DNA of 59,026 bases, taken from the NCBI RefSeq assembly GCF_009695605.1, contig NZ_VUNQ01000021.1, positions 1 through 59,026 on the forward strand, in the 5' to 3' direction. A program made the translations under genes and the position numbers. This document shows, piece by piece, positions 1 through 7,979 of this stretch. Every line of letters begins with the position of its first letter. Within the stretch, counting starts at the first letter, position 1. Origin of the DNA: Tissierella pigra. GTDB taxonomy: Bacteria > Bacillota > Clostridia > Tissierellales > Tissierellaceae. Under the pieces are notes generated by a model that was not told the origin of the DNA, made no database searches, and saw only the letters and a list, made by a program, of their open reading frames with translations.

Positions 1-35
1 ATATTTCTTAAAATTTCTTTTGGTAATGTTGACAT
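1..35 (-). CDS. Start of a gene running off the left edge (partial)
   Basis: An ATG on the minus strand at 35 is preceded by a textbook ribosome binding site (AAAGGAG, 8 bases upstream). The 11 visible codons read MSTLPKEILRN, with a twelfth codon cut. The N-terminus resembles those of some IS256-type transposases, but this is too short to be more than a guess. The binding site lies in one arm of an inverted repeat (37-95). Confidence 0.5.
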   Translation of the reverse strand, partial: MSTLPKEILRN

Positions 36-36
36 A

Positions 37-95
37 AAAAATTCTCCTTTCTGGTTTAAATCATATTTTGATTCTTGCCAGAAAAGAGAATTTTA
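37..95 (-). promoter_or_regulatory. Inverted repeat covering a ribosome binding site
   Basis: On the minus strand, AAAATTCTCTTTTCTGG (near 79-95) pairs with CCAGAAAGGAGAATTTT (near 37-53), about 16 of 17 bases, leaving a loop of roughly 24 bases. The downstream arm contains the AAAGGAG of the gene starting at 35, so the folded RNA would hide it. Terminator function is unlikely because the ATG follows directly. Visible symmetry, inferred role. Confidence 0.45.
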
Positions 96-177
96 TTTCG
101 CAAAAGCACAGATTATTTTACACTACCGAAATTTCCCCCATATTTTACTCCAAAATTCCTCTAGTTGGATAAAAAAA

Positions 178-939
178 TTATTGCTCTTCTAACCAAAGCT
201 GTGTTTCTTTAAATCTATAAGAATTTCCATTCATATTAACTATATATGATTTATGTGTAAGCCTATCTATCATAGCAGCTGTCATTACTGGGTCTTTAAA
301 TATTTCATCCCATCTTTCAAATGATAAATTAGTTGTAATTATTGTTGACTTCCTTCCTGCTCTTAATGAGAGATAAGTAAATAATAATTCTGAAGCCTCT
401 TTATCAAAGGAGATATATCCTAATTCATCTGCTATTATTAAATCATACTTTTCAAAACGTTTTTCAAAGGCCCTAAGTGTTTTCTCTGATCTGCTTTCTT
501 TTAATTCATTTACAAGTAAAGGGATTGTTGTAAATAATACCTTGTAACCCTTTGTACAGGCTTTAATACCTATTCCTATAGCCATATGTGTTTTTCCTGT
601 TCCAGGATTACCAGCTAATATTATATTTTGCCCTGTTTTTATAAAGTCTAAGGATGAAAATACCTTTACTTTATCCCTTGCGTCTTGTGGTAAGTCCTCT
701 AGACTTAAATCTTCTAGATATTTTTTATATGGAAATCTTGCTTGTCTAATTCTACTTTTTATCCCATTAGTTTTTCTTAAGTCGTACTCATTTTCAAGTA
801 TTGATAAAAGAAAATCTTCATATGTTAAATTTCTTATATTTGCTTCATTAATTTCTTCTTCTACACTTCTATTTATATATGGAAGCTTTAGCTCCTTTGC
901 TAGATTTTTAATATTTTCTTTAGCCATATTCTTTTTCAT
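178..939 (-). CDS. istB: IS21-family helper ATPase IstB
   Basis: 253-residue AAA+ ATPase that assists the IstA transposase by remodelling target DNA, a member of the DnaC/IstB group. Walker A GNPGTGKTH lies near residues 110-118 and Walker B LIIADELGYI near 166-175, followed by sensor-like ITTNLSFERW. Length fits IstB (about 250). The ATG overlaps the istA stop by 4 bases, so the two are translationally coupled. It appears intact, with no frameshift, so the element could be active. It is unrelated to phage functions; the phage has its own DnaC-type loader at 5040-5915. Confidence 0.93.
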   Translation of the reverse strand: MKKNMAKENIKNLAKELKLPYINRSVEEEINEANIRNLTYEDFLLSILENEYDLRKTNGIKSRIRQARFPYKKYLEDLSLEDLPQDARDKVKVFSSLDFIKTGQNIILAGNPGTGKTHMAIGIGIKACTKGYKVLFTTIPLLVNELKESRSEKTLRAFEKRFEKYDLIIADELGYISFDKEASELLFTYLSLRAGRKSTIITTNLSFERWDEIFKDPVMTAAMIDRLTHKSYIVNMNGNSYRFKETQLWLEEQ

Positions 940-2516
940 ATTATCAAAGCTCCTTTATCAAATTCTATACTTGAATTGTTTAATAGTTTTCCATAATCAC
1001 TTAGAATTAGCTTTGATTGCTTTTCTATTTCTGTATTTTTATATTTATTTTCCTCCATGGCTTCATTTTTTCTATAACATAAAAGTTTTATTTTTTCTGT
1101 ATCTATATTTAAAGGACTTATTTTTTCTAATTCTTTTATAATCTTTTCTATTTTCTCTAAATCTTCTTTTGAAATTAATTCAATTAGGTCTATGAAATCT
1201 CTTGGATTTTGTGTATAATATTTATTATAGATGTTTTGAAGCTTGGAATTCATTTGACGCATGGCTGTGCTGTTATGAATTGCCCCAGGCTTCTTTTTTA
1301 ATGTATTTAAATAATGTTTTATTTCTATATCCCATGTACTTAATCCAAAACTTCTTTTATGTTCTGCTACCTTATTATTTTCATGGTAGATTATTATCTT
1401 GTTTGGATATACCTTTGTCATTACAAACTTTCCCACTAGATAGTCTGGTACTGAGTATTTATTTTCATCTATTGTTATTACTGAGTATTTATTTACTCTT
1501 AATTCTATTAATCTTGAAATATCATAAGTAGGCATAAGTTTTATTAAGTAGGGGACTTCCTCTATTAATATATCTTTTGCTGTTTTGTTTTCATTATATT
1601 TTTGTTCTTTTGAATTTAATTTAATTAATTCTTCTTCCAGATATTTATTGGCCTCCTCTAATGTTTCAAATTTATCTTTTTTACTAAATGCTTTTCTTCT
1701 TACATACTCTACTGATCTTTCAACATGTCCCTTTTCATTTCCACGTCTAGCATTACAAAATCTATAGTTAAAGCCATAGTACATAGATAATTTTAAAAGT
1801 TCTTCTGTTGGTTCTTTTTCAGTTTTTGTTACAAATCTTTTAACTGCCACTTTCATATTGTCATAAACTATTTCCTTGTGAACACCTCCTATATGGTTAA
1901 AAAACCTAACATGAGAGTCTAGAAAACTTTCCATTTTTTGATTTTGATAAAGGTATGCAAACCTGTAATTACCTTTAGCTGTTACCATTACAGCCATTTG
2001 TATGTTTTTATCTTCACCATCTATTTCTAATTTAACATGACCCCAGTCAAATTCAACCACATGACCTAATTCATATTCTTGTCTGATGTATGCTTCCTTT
2101 TTTTCATTTAACTTATTTCTGATATAGTTACAAACCGTTGAATAACTAATATTATGTCCTTCATCAATTAAACAACTATGTATATCTATATTTTTCTTTT
2201 GTTGTTTACCCTTACCCGTACTTCTTTTTTCCCGGTTTTCCTCTAGATAGAAATCTATCTTATCCATTATTACTTCAGTTAACTTTATCTTAGTTCTGTT
2301 GCTTGAATCATATTTTGGTGACTCTACTATTTCCTCAGTTAGCATTAATTTATCACCTTCCCCACTCAATAATTTAGATCTACTTTCTTCATATTCCCTA
2401 ATATATTTTCTAATTGTCTTTCTATCAAATCCTGTATTTCTATGAATTTCCCATTGAGAATTTCCTTTTAAAAATCCGTCTATTATTATTCCTTGTTTAT
2501 CCATTAAACTTATCAT
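936..2516 (-). CDS. istA: IS21-family transposase IstA
   Basis: 526-residue DDE transposase. An N-terminal HTH (GNSQWEIHRNTGFDRKTIRK) is followed by an integrase-core region with VVEFDWGHVKLEI carrying the first catalytic Asp, VYDNMKVAVK the second, and the downstream GNEKGHVERSVEYVRR the Glu. The C-terminal beta-rich region (INKYSVPDYLVGKFV) matches IS21 proteins. ATG at 2516 sits immediately after AGGGG. The alternative ATG at 2504 (MDKQGIIIDGF) has a longer spacing to the same AGGGG, so the start is not settled. Overlaps istB by 4 bases. Appears full-length. Confidence 0.93.
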   Translation of the reverse strand: MISLMDKQGIIIDGFLKGNSQWEIHRNTGFDRKTIRKYIREYEESRSKLLSGEGDKLMLTEEIVESPKYDSSNRTKIKLTEVIMDKIDFYLEENREKRSTGKGKQQKKNIDIHSCLIDEGHNISYSTVCNYIRNKLNEKKEAYIRQEYELGHVVEFDWGHVKLEIDGEDKNIQMAVMVTAKGNYRFAYLYQNQKMESFLDSHVRFFNHIGGVHKEIVYDNMKVAVKRFVTKTEKEPTEELLKLSMYYGFNYRFCNARRGNEKGHVERSVEYVRRKAFSKKDKFETLEEANKYLEEELIKLNSKEQKYNENKTAKDILIEEVPYLIKLMPTYDISRLIELRVNKYSVITIDENKYSVPDYLVGKFVMTKVYPNKIIIYHENNKVAEHKRSFGLSTWDIEIKHYLNTLKKKPGAIHNSTAMRQMNSKLQNIYNKYYTQNPRDFIDLIELISKEDLEKIEKIIKELEKISPLNIDTEKIKLLCYRKNEAMEENKYKNTEIEKQSKLILSDYGKLLNNSSIEFDKGALII

Positions 2517-2525
2517 CCCCTAACC

Positions 2526-2545
2526 CCCTATGAATTGTCATAGGG
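2526..2545 (-). promoter_or_regulatory. Hairpin in the istA leader
   Basis: CCCTATGA and TCATAGGG form a perfect 8-bp stem with a 4-base loop, 10 bases upstream of the istA ATG. It lies inside the insertion element. It could limit entry of outside transcription or translation of istA, as leader hairpins do in other insertion sequences; that role is inference. Confidence 0.5.
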
Positions 2546-2628
2546 ATATTATATATTTCCTCTAGAGGAATTTTCAATTATTATTTGGGGTACTTTTAGG
2601 ATATCATAAACATGAAAAAGATGAAAAA

Positions 2629-2841
2629 ATGAATGTTGAAATAAAAATTAGTAAATTTAGTAGATGGGATTGGACTATTACTTCTCAATCTATTAACAAT
2701 ATCAGCTCACTAAGACGACTTGATGAATTTTCTATATTCTTAATGAACCTAGCTCAATCTGGAACAAAAATAATAATTGATACTGATTATGAAAATGATG
2801 AAGTGGAAATTGAAGCAGAGCCAGAAGCTAGTTTTAGTTAG
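2629..2841 (+). CDS. Hypothetical protein, first gene after the IS
   Basis: 70 residues, acidic C-terminus (DTDYENDEVEIEAEPEAS). No family recognised. The ATG overlaps the stop of a short upstream frame (AAAAAATGAATG), an ATGA-type junction suggesting the preceding gene was cut by the IS21 insertion. No good ribosome binding site precedes it. Followed within 12 bases by the next gene, so it belongs to the rightward operon. Confidence 0.5.
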   Translation: MNVEIKISKFSRWDWTITSQSINNISSLRRLDEFSIFLMNLAQSGTKIIIDTDYENDEVEIEAEPEASFS

Positions 2842-2852
2842 GAGGAATACCA

Positions 2853-2996
2853 TTGAAAATATGTGAAAATTGCAAATGGATATATAAAGAGCATTGTAGT
2901 AACGGAAGAAGTGATAAATGTTGTGAATCAGTTTCAGAAAATGATACTTGTCTAGAGTGGGAAGGTGAAAAAAATGACCATGAAAGAAGTAACTAG
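2853..2996 (+). CDS. Small cysteine-rich protein (47 aa)
   Basis: TTG start at 2853, eight bases after a strong AGGAGG at 2840-2845. The product has CENC near the N-terminus, a later CC pair and a final DTC, a pattern suggesting a zinc-binding fold. No family recognised. It overlaps the next gene. First of about ten short Cys-rich proteins in the window. Confidence 0.6.
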   Translation: MKICENCKWIYKEHCSNGRSDKCCESVSENDTCLEWEGEKNDHERSN

Positions 2997-3297
2997 ATAT
3001 CAATGTCGATTCTGTAAAAAAGACTTCAAGACACCAGATAGACACCATTGCAAATTCAATCCAGAGTTAAAGAATTGTTTCACTTGTAAGTATCTAAAGG
3101 GCTGGCAAGAATGCGAAGAATATGGAACTGAATGGGGAATGTATCGTGAACCAAATATCCCAGATTGTACCGTAATATCGCTTGATATACAGGATTGGAA
3201 TATCGAATCAATAAAAAATGCTAATTACAATATGCAATGTAGTAGCTATGAAGAAGGGAAATTTGATTTCACTAAGTACCATGGGGAGGGCGATTAA
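2974..3297 (+). CDS. Putative zinc-binding hypothetical protein
   Basis: 107 residues from ATG 2974 (AAGG seven bases upstream); a GTG at 2965 is in frame but poorly spaced, and ATG 2980 is also possible. CRFCKKDF, HHC and CFTCKYLKG form two paired-cysteine knuckles in the first half, consistent with one zinc ribbon. The second half has no recognised motif. It overlaps the preceding gene by 23 bases. Unknown function; DNA binding is only a guess from the fold. Confidence 0.65.
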   Translation: MTMKEVTRYQCRFCKKDFKTPDRHHCKFNPELKNCFTCKYLKGWQECEEYGTEWGMYREPNIPDCTVISLDIQDWNIESIKNANYNMQCSSYEEGKFDFTKYHGEGD

Positions 3298-3299
3298 TT

Positions 3300-3455
3300 A
3301 TGTTTGGTAGATATGTAACTATAAATTGTCTATATGTGAAAGATTCCATAGTCGTATGGGTTCCTTGTGAGCCAGATACACCTATTCAAAAGTTAAAAAA
3401 TTGGGCTAGAGAAATGATTAAAAGGGAAATGGAGAGACAGTTAAAGGGGGAGTGA
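3300..3455 (+). CDS. Small hypothetical protein (51 aa)
   Basis: ATG at 3300 follows GGGGAGGGCG at good spacing. The product begins MFGRYVTINCLYVKDS and ends in a basic, helical stretch (REMIKREMERQLKGE). No family recognised. It lies between two zinc-binding genes with a 1-base gap on the right, so it is in the same operon. Confidence 0.6.
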   Translation: MFGRYVTINCLYVKDSIVVWVPCEPDTPIQKLKNWAREMIKREMERQLKGE

Positions 3456-3456
3456 T

Positions 3457-3651
3457 GTGAATTATTATAATAACCAACAGAGGGAAATAATGAGAGAATT
3501 TTTCGGAATCGGCATTAAGAGAACCCCAATCTGCAATAAGTGCCAACATCAGAAACTAGGACTTACAACCATATGTGAAAAGTATAAAAGAATTCCTTCC
3601 AGTATCCAAGAAGGTGGATATTGTAGCAAGTTTTTAGAGGTAAGGGAGTGA
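3457..3651 (+). CDS. Small zinc-ribbon-like protein
   Basis: 64 residues, GTG start after GGGGGAG. It contains CNKCQHQKLG and later ICEKYK and GGYCSKF, four cysteines plus a histidine arranged like the many short Firmicutes phage proteins of unknown function. The stop overlaps the next start by 4 bases (3648-3651), indicating translational coupling. Confidence 0.65.
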   Translation: MNYYNNQQREIMREFFGIGIKRTPICNKCQHQKLGLTTICEKYKRIPSSIQEGGYCSKFLEVRE

Positions 3652-4253
3652 TTAAAATAGACAAAGATACTAAGGTTTGGATTCTATTTATCATAATATC
3701 AACCATATCCATAGTAGCATTATTGACACTAAGCCAAGAATTTAAACAAGAAATATCTCAATTAGAGATAGAAATAACGGAACTTGAAAATCAAATAGCG
3801 TACTTAAATAAATTGAAGAATTATTATGTGGAACTGGTAAGGTTGCAAGAAGAGCTAGAGGAAAACCTTGTTCTCCAAATAGAGTTATTGGAAAATGATT
3901 TAATCAAGTTAGAAGGGGAAAACGAGCAACTAAGGACCATAAGGGCCAAATTAACTGCCTATTCTCCACTAGACAATGTAGATGGCCAACAAGCTGAAGG
4001 TAATCCAAATAGAACTTCTATAGGTAAACAAGTAAGTCGAGGAATAGTGGCAGCAGACCCAAGAAAGCTTCCTTATGGTACTAGATTAGAAATACCTGAT
4101 TGGGGAGTTGTAGAGGTTGGGGACACTGGTGGAGCATTAAGAAATGACAATAAAAATATCAGAATAGATTTATTTCATGAAACTTATAACCAGGCTATGA
4201 AGTTTGGAGTTAAGGACCTAGAAGTAAAGATTTTAGAATGGGGTGGTGATTAA
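3648..4253 (+). CDS. Membrane-anchored 3D-domain protein (putative cell-wall enzyme)
   Basis: 201 residues. One N-terminal membrane segment (VWILFIIISTISIVALLTL, about residues 11-29), a coiled coil (about 31-95), then a 3D domain (about 100-200). The domain has the Asp residues that name the family in AADPRKLPYGTRL, VGDTGGAL and RIDLF. 3D domains occur in lytic transglycosylase-like and resuscitation proteins acting on peptidoglycan. Position at the start of the replication arm, far from the lysis genes, suggests a role other than host lysis, perhaps remodelling the wall or blocking superinfection; that is inference. GTG start overlaps the previous gene. Stop and next ATG share one base. Confidence 0.8.
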   Translation: MIKIDKDTKVWILFIIISTISIVALLTLSQEFKQEISQLEIEITELENQIAYLNKLKNYYVELVRLQEELEENLVLQIELLENDLIKLEGENEQLRTIRAKLTAYSPLDNVDGQQAEGNPNRTSIGKQVSRGIVAADPRKLPYGTRLEIPDWGVVEVGDTGGALRNDNKNIRIDLFHETYNQAMKFGVKDLEVKILEWGGD

Positions 4254-5188
4254 TGGCAAGACCTAAAAAAGAAACAGTAGATTACTTTCCTCACTTTGTT
4301 AGTAGCGGTAAAACATTATTTATCTTAGAGCAATCGTATGGAAATGACGGATATGCCTTTTGGTTTAAATTATTAGAACTACTAGGGAATACTGACGGCC
4401 ATTATTATGACTGTAGCAACGTACCTGCATGGAAGTTTCTACTAGCTAAAACTCGAGTGGAAGAAGAAAAAGCTATAGAAATATTAAATATGTTAGCAGA
4501 ACTTGAAGCAATAGATAGAGATTTGTGGGAAGAAAAGATAATTTGGAGTGATAATTTTGTAAATAATTTATCTCCAGTTTACAGCAATAGAAAATCTGAT
4601 TTGCCTGAAAAGCCAGTTATTGCTAGTAGTAATGACAGTACAGACGAGTTTCTACCAGTAGAAACCGAGGACAGCTCAATAACTACAGAGATAACACCAC
4701 AAAGTAAAGTAAAGGAAAGTAAAGTAAAGGAAAGTAAAGTAAAAGAACATGATGTTGATTTGCAAATTAAAAATTTGCGTCTTAGGTATTCAGAATCTCA
4801 AATAAAAATAATAGATGAATATTTTGACATCCTTAGGTGGACTAGAAAAAATGGTAAGATCGCTGACAGTGTAATCGTAAAAATCTATACAGAATGGGAG
4901 AAGTTTAAGCCAGATACAGTTATATATGGGTTAAATGTCTATATCAATAATCCCAAATATCACGATAAAAGAGAGAATTACTGTTATGGAATCATGAGAA
5001 ATGCCAAGGATGAAGAAGTTTATAAAGGGGTGAAAGGAAGTGGAGCAAATAAAGGAAATTCTAAAGGAACATCCAAGGACAGTGGAGGAGCTTCAGAAGA
5101 AAGTCTTAGACTTGAAAAACTTGCAAAAGAATCTGGACTTATCGGAGAAGATGGAAGTGTCGAGCCAATCGGAGAAATCGACTTCTAG
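4253..5188 (+). CDS. Phage replication initiator, Lin1244/Lin1753-type N-terminus
   Basis: 311 residues. The first ~110 (MARPKKETVDYFPHF, then GNDGYAFWFKLLELLG) match the Lin1244/Lin1753 (DUF4373) domain, a winged-helix fold common at the start of Firmicutes phage replication proteins. A low-complexity linker with SKVKE three times follows at about 151-165, then a second helical domain (about 170-260) and a Gly/Ser-rich tail. It likely binds the origin and hands over to the loader encoded next. Its last 149 bases are also read in another frame by the loader gene. Confidence 0.75.
   Translation: MARPKKETVDYFPHFVSSGKTLFILEQSYGNDGYAFWFKLLELLGNTDGHYYDCSNVPAWKFLLAKTRVEEEKAIEILNMLAELEAIDRDLWEEKIIWSDNFVNNLSPVYSNRKSDLPEKPVIASSNDSTDEFLPVETEDSSITTEITPQSKVKESKVKESKVKEHDVDLQIKNLRLRYSESQIKIIDEYFDILRWTRKNGKIADSVIVKIYTEWEKFKPDTVIYGLNVYINNPKYHDKRENYCYGIMRNAKDEEVYKGVKGSGANKGNSKGTSKDSGGASEESLRLEKLAKESGLIGEDGSVEPIGEIDF
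4703..4747 (+). repeat. Three tandem 15-base repeats inside a gene
   Basis: Units at 4703-4717, 4718-4732 and 4733-4747; the first two are identical and the third differs at one base. They encode SKVKE three times in the linker of the replication initiator. Copy number could vary by slippage, changing linker length without breaking the frame. Confidence 0.85.
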
Positions 5189-5915
5189 TTGTCCTTACAA
5201 TAAATGTGATGGATCTGGAATGTTTTTAATCGATGATGATAATGCAAAAATTTGTCAATGTCAACATGACAAAATCATTGATAGAAAGTTAGAATTTGCA
5301 AATATTCCTAAAGAGTTTCAAGCCCTAACAATTAAGAGTTTTGAGATAGACATATACACTAGACCAGATAGCAAAACAATAGCAACAATAGCTAAGAAAG
5401 TAGCAGCTAATTTTGTAAAGAACTTTGAAGAATTTCAAGATGAAGGCAAAGGTTTGTATATGTATAGCACAGAAGCTGGAAGTGGCAAAACTCGAATGGC
5501 AATAAGTATTGGCAATGCACTTATTAAAGTAAAGCGAGTGCAAGTAAAATATACCAAAACAGTAGATTTGCTAAATGAAATTACAGATACATTTAACAGC
5601 AATAGTGAAATGTCTCAAAAGGAATTAATAGATTCAATTAGAAAAGTCGAGGTACTAATTTTAGATGATGTGGGGGTAGAGAACCCTACTCCTTGGGTAA
5701 AATCAACGTTTTACTCAATATTGGATTCTAGAATGGACAATAAAAAAGTAACTATATTTACTTCGAATTTATCATTAGATGAATTGAAACATGACAGAAG
5801 ATTAAAGAGCCGAATTGAGAGAATGGCTACTCCGGTGAAGTTTCCAGAAGAAAGCATAAGAAATAATTTGGCTAGACAGGAGAATGAAAGATTGCAAAGG
5901 TTGCTTTTAGAATAG
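5040..5915 (+). CDS. DnaC-like helicase loader
   Basis: 291-residue AAA+ ATPase. A Cys cluster (CPYNKCDG then CQCQHDK, about residues 52-82) forms a zinc-binding region, followed by Walker A EAGSGKTR (about 145-152), Walker B VLILDDVG (about 210-217) and sensor FTSNLS. It loads the replicative helicase at the phage origin. The start is uncertain: GTG 5040, with GGGGTG upstream, gives a 149-base overlap with the initiator gene, while ATG 5150 would shorten the protein to 255 with a poorly spaced GGAG. The extra N-terminus (MEQIKEILKEHPRTVEELQK) reads like a real helix. Confidence 0.85.
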   Translation: MEQIKEILKEHPRTVEELQKKVLDLKNLQKNLDLSEKMEVSSQSEKSTSSCPYNKCDGSGMFLIDDDNAKICQCQHDKIIDRKLEFANIPKEFQALTIKSFEIDIYTRPDSKTIATIAKKVAANFVKNFEEFQDEGKGLYMYSTEAGSGKTRMAISIGNALIKVKRVQVKYTKTVDLLNEITDTFNSNSEMSQKELIDSIRKVEVLILDDVGVENPTPWVKSTFYSILDSRMDNKKVTIFTSNLSLDELKHDRRLKSRIERMATPVKFPEESIRNNLARQENERLQRLLLE

Positions 5916-5926
5916 GGGGTGAATCT

Positions 5927-6190
5927 GTGGGAAGGAATAAAGAATATATGGAGCAGAGAGCAATTGAATCAGCAAATTATCTTGTAAAAAACAATGCAAC
6001 AATAAGGGAGACGGCTAAACATATGGGAGTATCTAAATCAACGGTTCATAAAGATTTAATAATTAGACTTAAATATATAAACCACTCCTTGTATGAGAAG
6101 GTTAGAGAAGTTTTAGATGCCAACTGGGAAGAAAGGTATATTAGAGGTGGGTTAGCTACAAAGGAAAGATATGAAAGCTTGAAAGAATAG
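5927..6190 (+). CDS. SpoIIID-like transcription regulator
   Basis: 87 residues, GTG start after GGGGGTG. It matches the sporulation regulator SpoIIID along its length: an N-terminal HTH with GVSKSTVHKDL (about 37-47), INHSLYEKVREVL, and the C-terminal basic helix signature RGGLATKERY. SpoIIID binds DNA through both the HTH and the C-terminal helix and controls mother-cell genes in bacilli and clostridia. A copy in the phage replication operon could retune host sporulation genes or act on phage promoters. The family call is firm; its targets are unknown. Confidence 0.88.
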   Translation: MGRNKEYMEQRAIESANYLVKNNATIRETAKHMGVSKSTVHKDLIIRLKYINHSLYEKVREVLDANWEERYIRGGLATKERYESLKE

Positions 6191-6200
6191 GAGGGGTTAG

Positions 6201-6560
6201 ATGAGATTTCCAGTAAAGGAAGGACAGCAAATATTTATTGTAACGCATGATAAGTTTGTGAATAGAGAAGCAAGGACATTTAAAGGAGAAATAACAAAAG
6301 TAAATACGATAAGTTTTTATGTTAAGACTTGCAGCAGAGAAAGAGAATTACGTTTTGATAAGAAAACAGGTATAAGTGATGGGATTACTTGCTATTATAA
6401 GGCTTATCCTGATAGAGAAACATATGAAAGCCTAGTAAAAAGAATAGAAAGAGAAAGGCAATTACAGTGTGAAATAGGTGCAATGATTAGTGGTTTAGAT
6501 TTAGATGATTTACTAAAAATAAAAGGATATGTTAATGAAATAATAAAGGGGGTTGAATAA
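6201..6560 (+). CDS. Hypothetical protein with a beta-rich N-terminus
   Basis: 119 residues after AGGAGGGG. The N-terminal half (QQIFIVTHDKFV, GEITKVNTISFYVKT) alternates like a small beta-barrel. The C-terminal half is helical. No family recognised. One-base overlap with the next gene (TAATG). Confidence 0.6.
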   Translation: MRFPVKEGQQIFIVTHDKFVNREARTFKGEITKVNTISFYVKTCSRERELRFDKKTGISDGITCYYKAYPDRETYESLVKRIERERQLQCEIGAMISGLDLDDLLKIKGYVNEIIKGVE

Positions 6561-7069
6561 TGAATTACATTATAGCAGAGCAGTTCTTAGAGCTACCTAG
6601 GAAAATACAAAAAATATTTATTGATTGGTGGGAAATAGAAGAAGGTGACACGATTTATTCTGTAGATGAAGATAAGGATTTTACAGTAGCAAGAGTAGAT
6701 GAAGAGTTTAGGGGAGAAGGGGATTATTGGTATTACGATTATGATGCAGATGATTTAATGTTATTCAGCAAATCACCAGATGAAGGCGAGTATACAGAGA
6801 TTCCTCTATTTAAGCTAGACCAACTAATAGGATTTATTAAAACCAAATATAAACACATTGGAGTAAATAATTTTATTCCATTTGAAAAGATTACTAAGAC
6901 CATTAGGACAGCATCTGATAAAGGAATTTATGAATGGAATGTAAAGATATTTAAAAACATGATGCAATCTGAACCTGATATAGAAGTTTTAAATGAGGAT
7001 CTATTACAAGCATTTTGGGAAGTGGCAGTAATAGTAGCAGAGGAAATTGGAGAAATGAATGATGACTAA
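6560..7069 (+). CDS. Hypothetical acidic protein
   Basis: 169 residues, strongly acidic (DEDKDFTVARVDEEF, DYDADDLM). No recognised motif. Immediately coupled to genes on both sides: one-base overlap upstream, 11 bases overlap downstream. Member of the replication operon. Confidence 0.6.
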   Translation: MNYIIAEQFLELPRKIQKIFIDWWEIEEGDTIYSVDEDKDFTVARVDEEFRGEGDYWYYDYDADDLMLFSKSPDEGEYTEIPLFKLDQLIGFIKTKYKHIGVNNFIPFEKITKTIRTASDKGIYEWNVKIFKNMMQSEPDIEVLNEDLLQAFWEVAVIVAEEIGEMNDD

Positions 7070-7685
7070 TATAACTAAACAAAATAGACATGAAATCTAC
7101 ATGAGAGCATATCTAAAATCATTAACAAAAATACTTCAGGAAGAAAATAGAGTATTGGAACATATTAAAAAAACTGTATTTTATGGAGTGAAATCTATTA
7201 TTACAAGACCGAGGTCAGATTATATAACTCGAGAAGAAGTAGAGCAAAGGTTTCAGACTATAAACATTATACAGGATTGCATAGGGCTTTTAACATCAAG
7301 AGAATTCATGAATATATTTCCTATAGCTAAAGAGTATGACGGCGATAAATGGCAAGTGAAAGATTATTTCTATACCATGAATTACATTAATACGCTAGAC
7401 CTTGATGCACCAATAGGAACAGGAGAAAAGGCATTAAACTTCTTATGGGAATATTATAATCGAGATATTTTAAGGTTTGTAGTTGAAGGTATGTGTTGTA
7501 TGAGTGATTTAAGAAAGTTACAAGGGCAACCTTCATTGATGGAAGAATGGGCAACAAAAAATGCAATCAAGACATATACAATGCACACAGATAGTAGAGG
7601 GAATCAATTTCTACTAGATAAAAAGATAGGAACTACAGCTAAAGTGTCAAAGCCAAGACCTAAACATTTAAAAGTAATTAAATAG
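7059..7685 (+). CDS. Hypothetical protein
   Basis: 208 residues, mostly helical, with CMSDLRKL in the second half and a basic C-terminus (KVSKPRPKHLKVIK). Two ATGs (7059 and 7062) lie inside the preceding gene. Not recognised. Located three genes upstream of SSB territory, so a DNA-metabolism role is plausible but unproven. Confidence 0.55.
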   Translation: MMTNITKQNRHEIYMRAYLKSLTKILQEENRVLEHIKKTVFYGVKSIITRPRSDYITREEVEQRFQTINIIQDCIGLLTSREFMNIFPIAKEYDGDKWQVKDYFYTMNYINTLDLDAPIGTGEKALNFLWEYYNRDILRFVVEGMCCMSDLRKLQGQPSLMEEWATKNAIKTYTMHTDSRGNQFLLDKKIGTTAKVSKPRPKHLKVIK

Positions 7686-7697
7686 GAGGGATGAATA

Positions 7698-7979
7698 ATG
7701 TGTGATTGCATAGAAAAAACAGAACAGAGCTTCAAAGAACATCTAAAGAAGAATGACTCTAAATTTAAAGATATTGAAGATTTAGATGTAGGGTTCGAAA
7801 ATAAAGCTTGGTTAATTGATAGTGGAAAAATGGCATTAACACTCCCAATAAATATAAATTGGGTTCACGTTACTAAAACAGGAAGAATGATGGCAAAGAC
7901 AAAGCAACAGAGTTTTACAATGGAATATTGCCCATTTTGTGGAGAAAAACAATCAAAGGAGAGTGTTGTAAATGAATAA
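7698..7979 (+). CDS. Putative zinc-binding hypothetical protein
   Basis: 93 residues after AGGAGGG. N-terminal CDC and C-terminal YCPFCGEKQS suggest a zinc site. The middle contains a beta stretch (KMALTLPININWVHV). It overlaps the SSB start by 8 bases, so the two are probably co-translated. No family recognised. Confidence 0.6.
   Translation: MCDCIEKTEQSFKEHLKKNDSKFKDIEDLDVGFENKAWLIDSGKMALTLPININWVHVTKTGRMMAKTKQQSFTMEYCPFCGEKQSKESVVNE

Larger units (their letters stand above)
111..2612. mobile_element. IS21-family insertion sequence
   Basis: The element carries the istA-istB gene pair with the 4-base overlap typical of IS21. The ends are imperfect inverted repeats: both contain AAAATTCCTCTAG (left 152-164; right, inverted, about 2562-2574) and a C-run further out. 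The right outer end, read inward, is TGTTTATGATATCC, starting with the TG expected for IS21 termini. The left outer boundary is less clear (about 109-120) and no target duplication could be assigned. It sits just upstream of the rightward phage operon and may have removed or replaced promoter or control genes. Boundaries are approximate. Confidence 0.75.

Noticed and set aside
4703-4747. Possible CRISPR or iteron array
   Set aside because: The 15-base units are directly adjacent without spacers and encode an in-frame SKVKE repeat in a protein linker.
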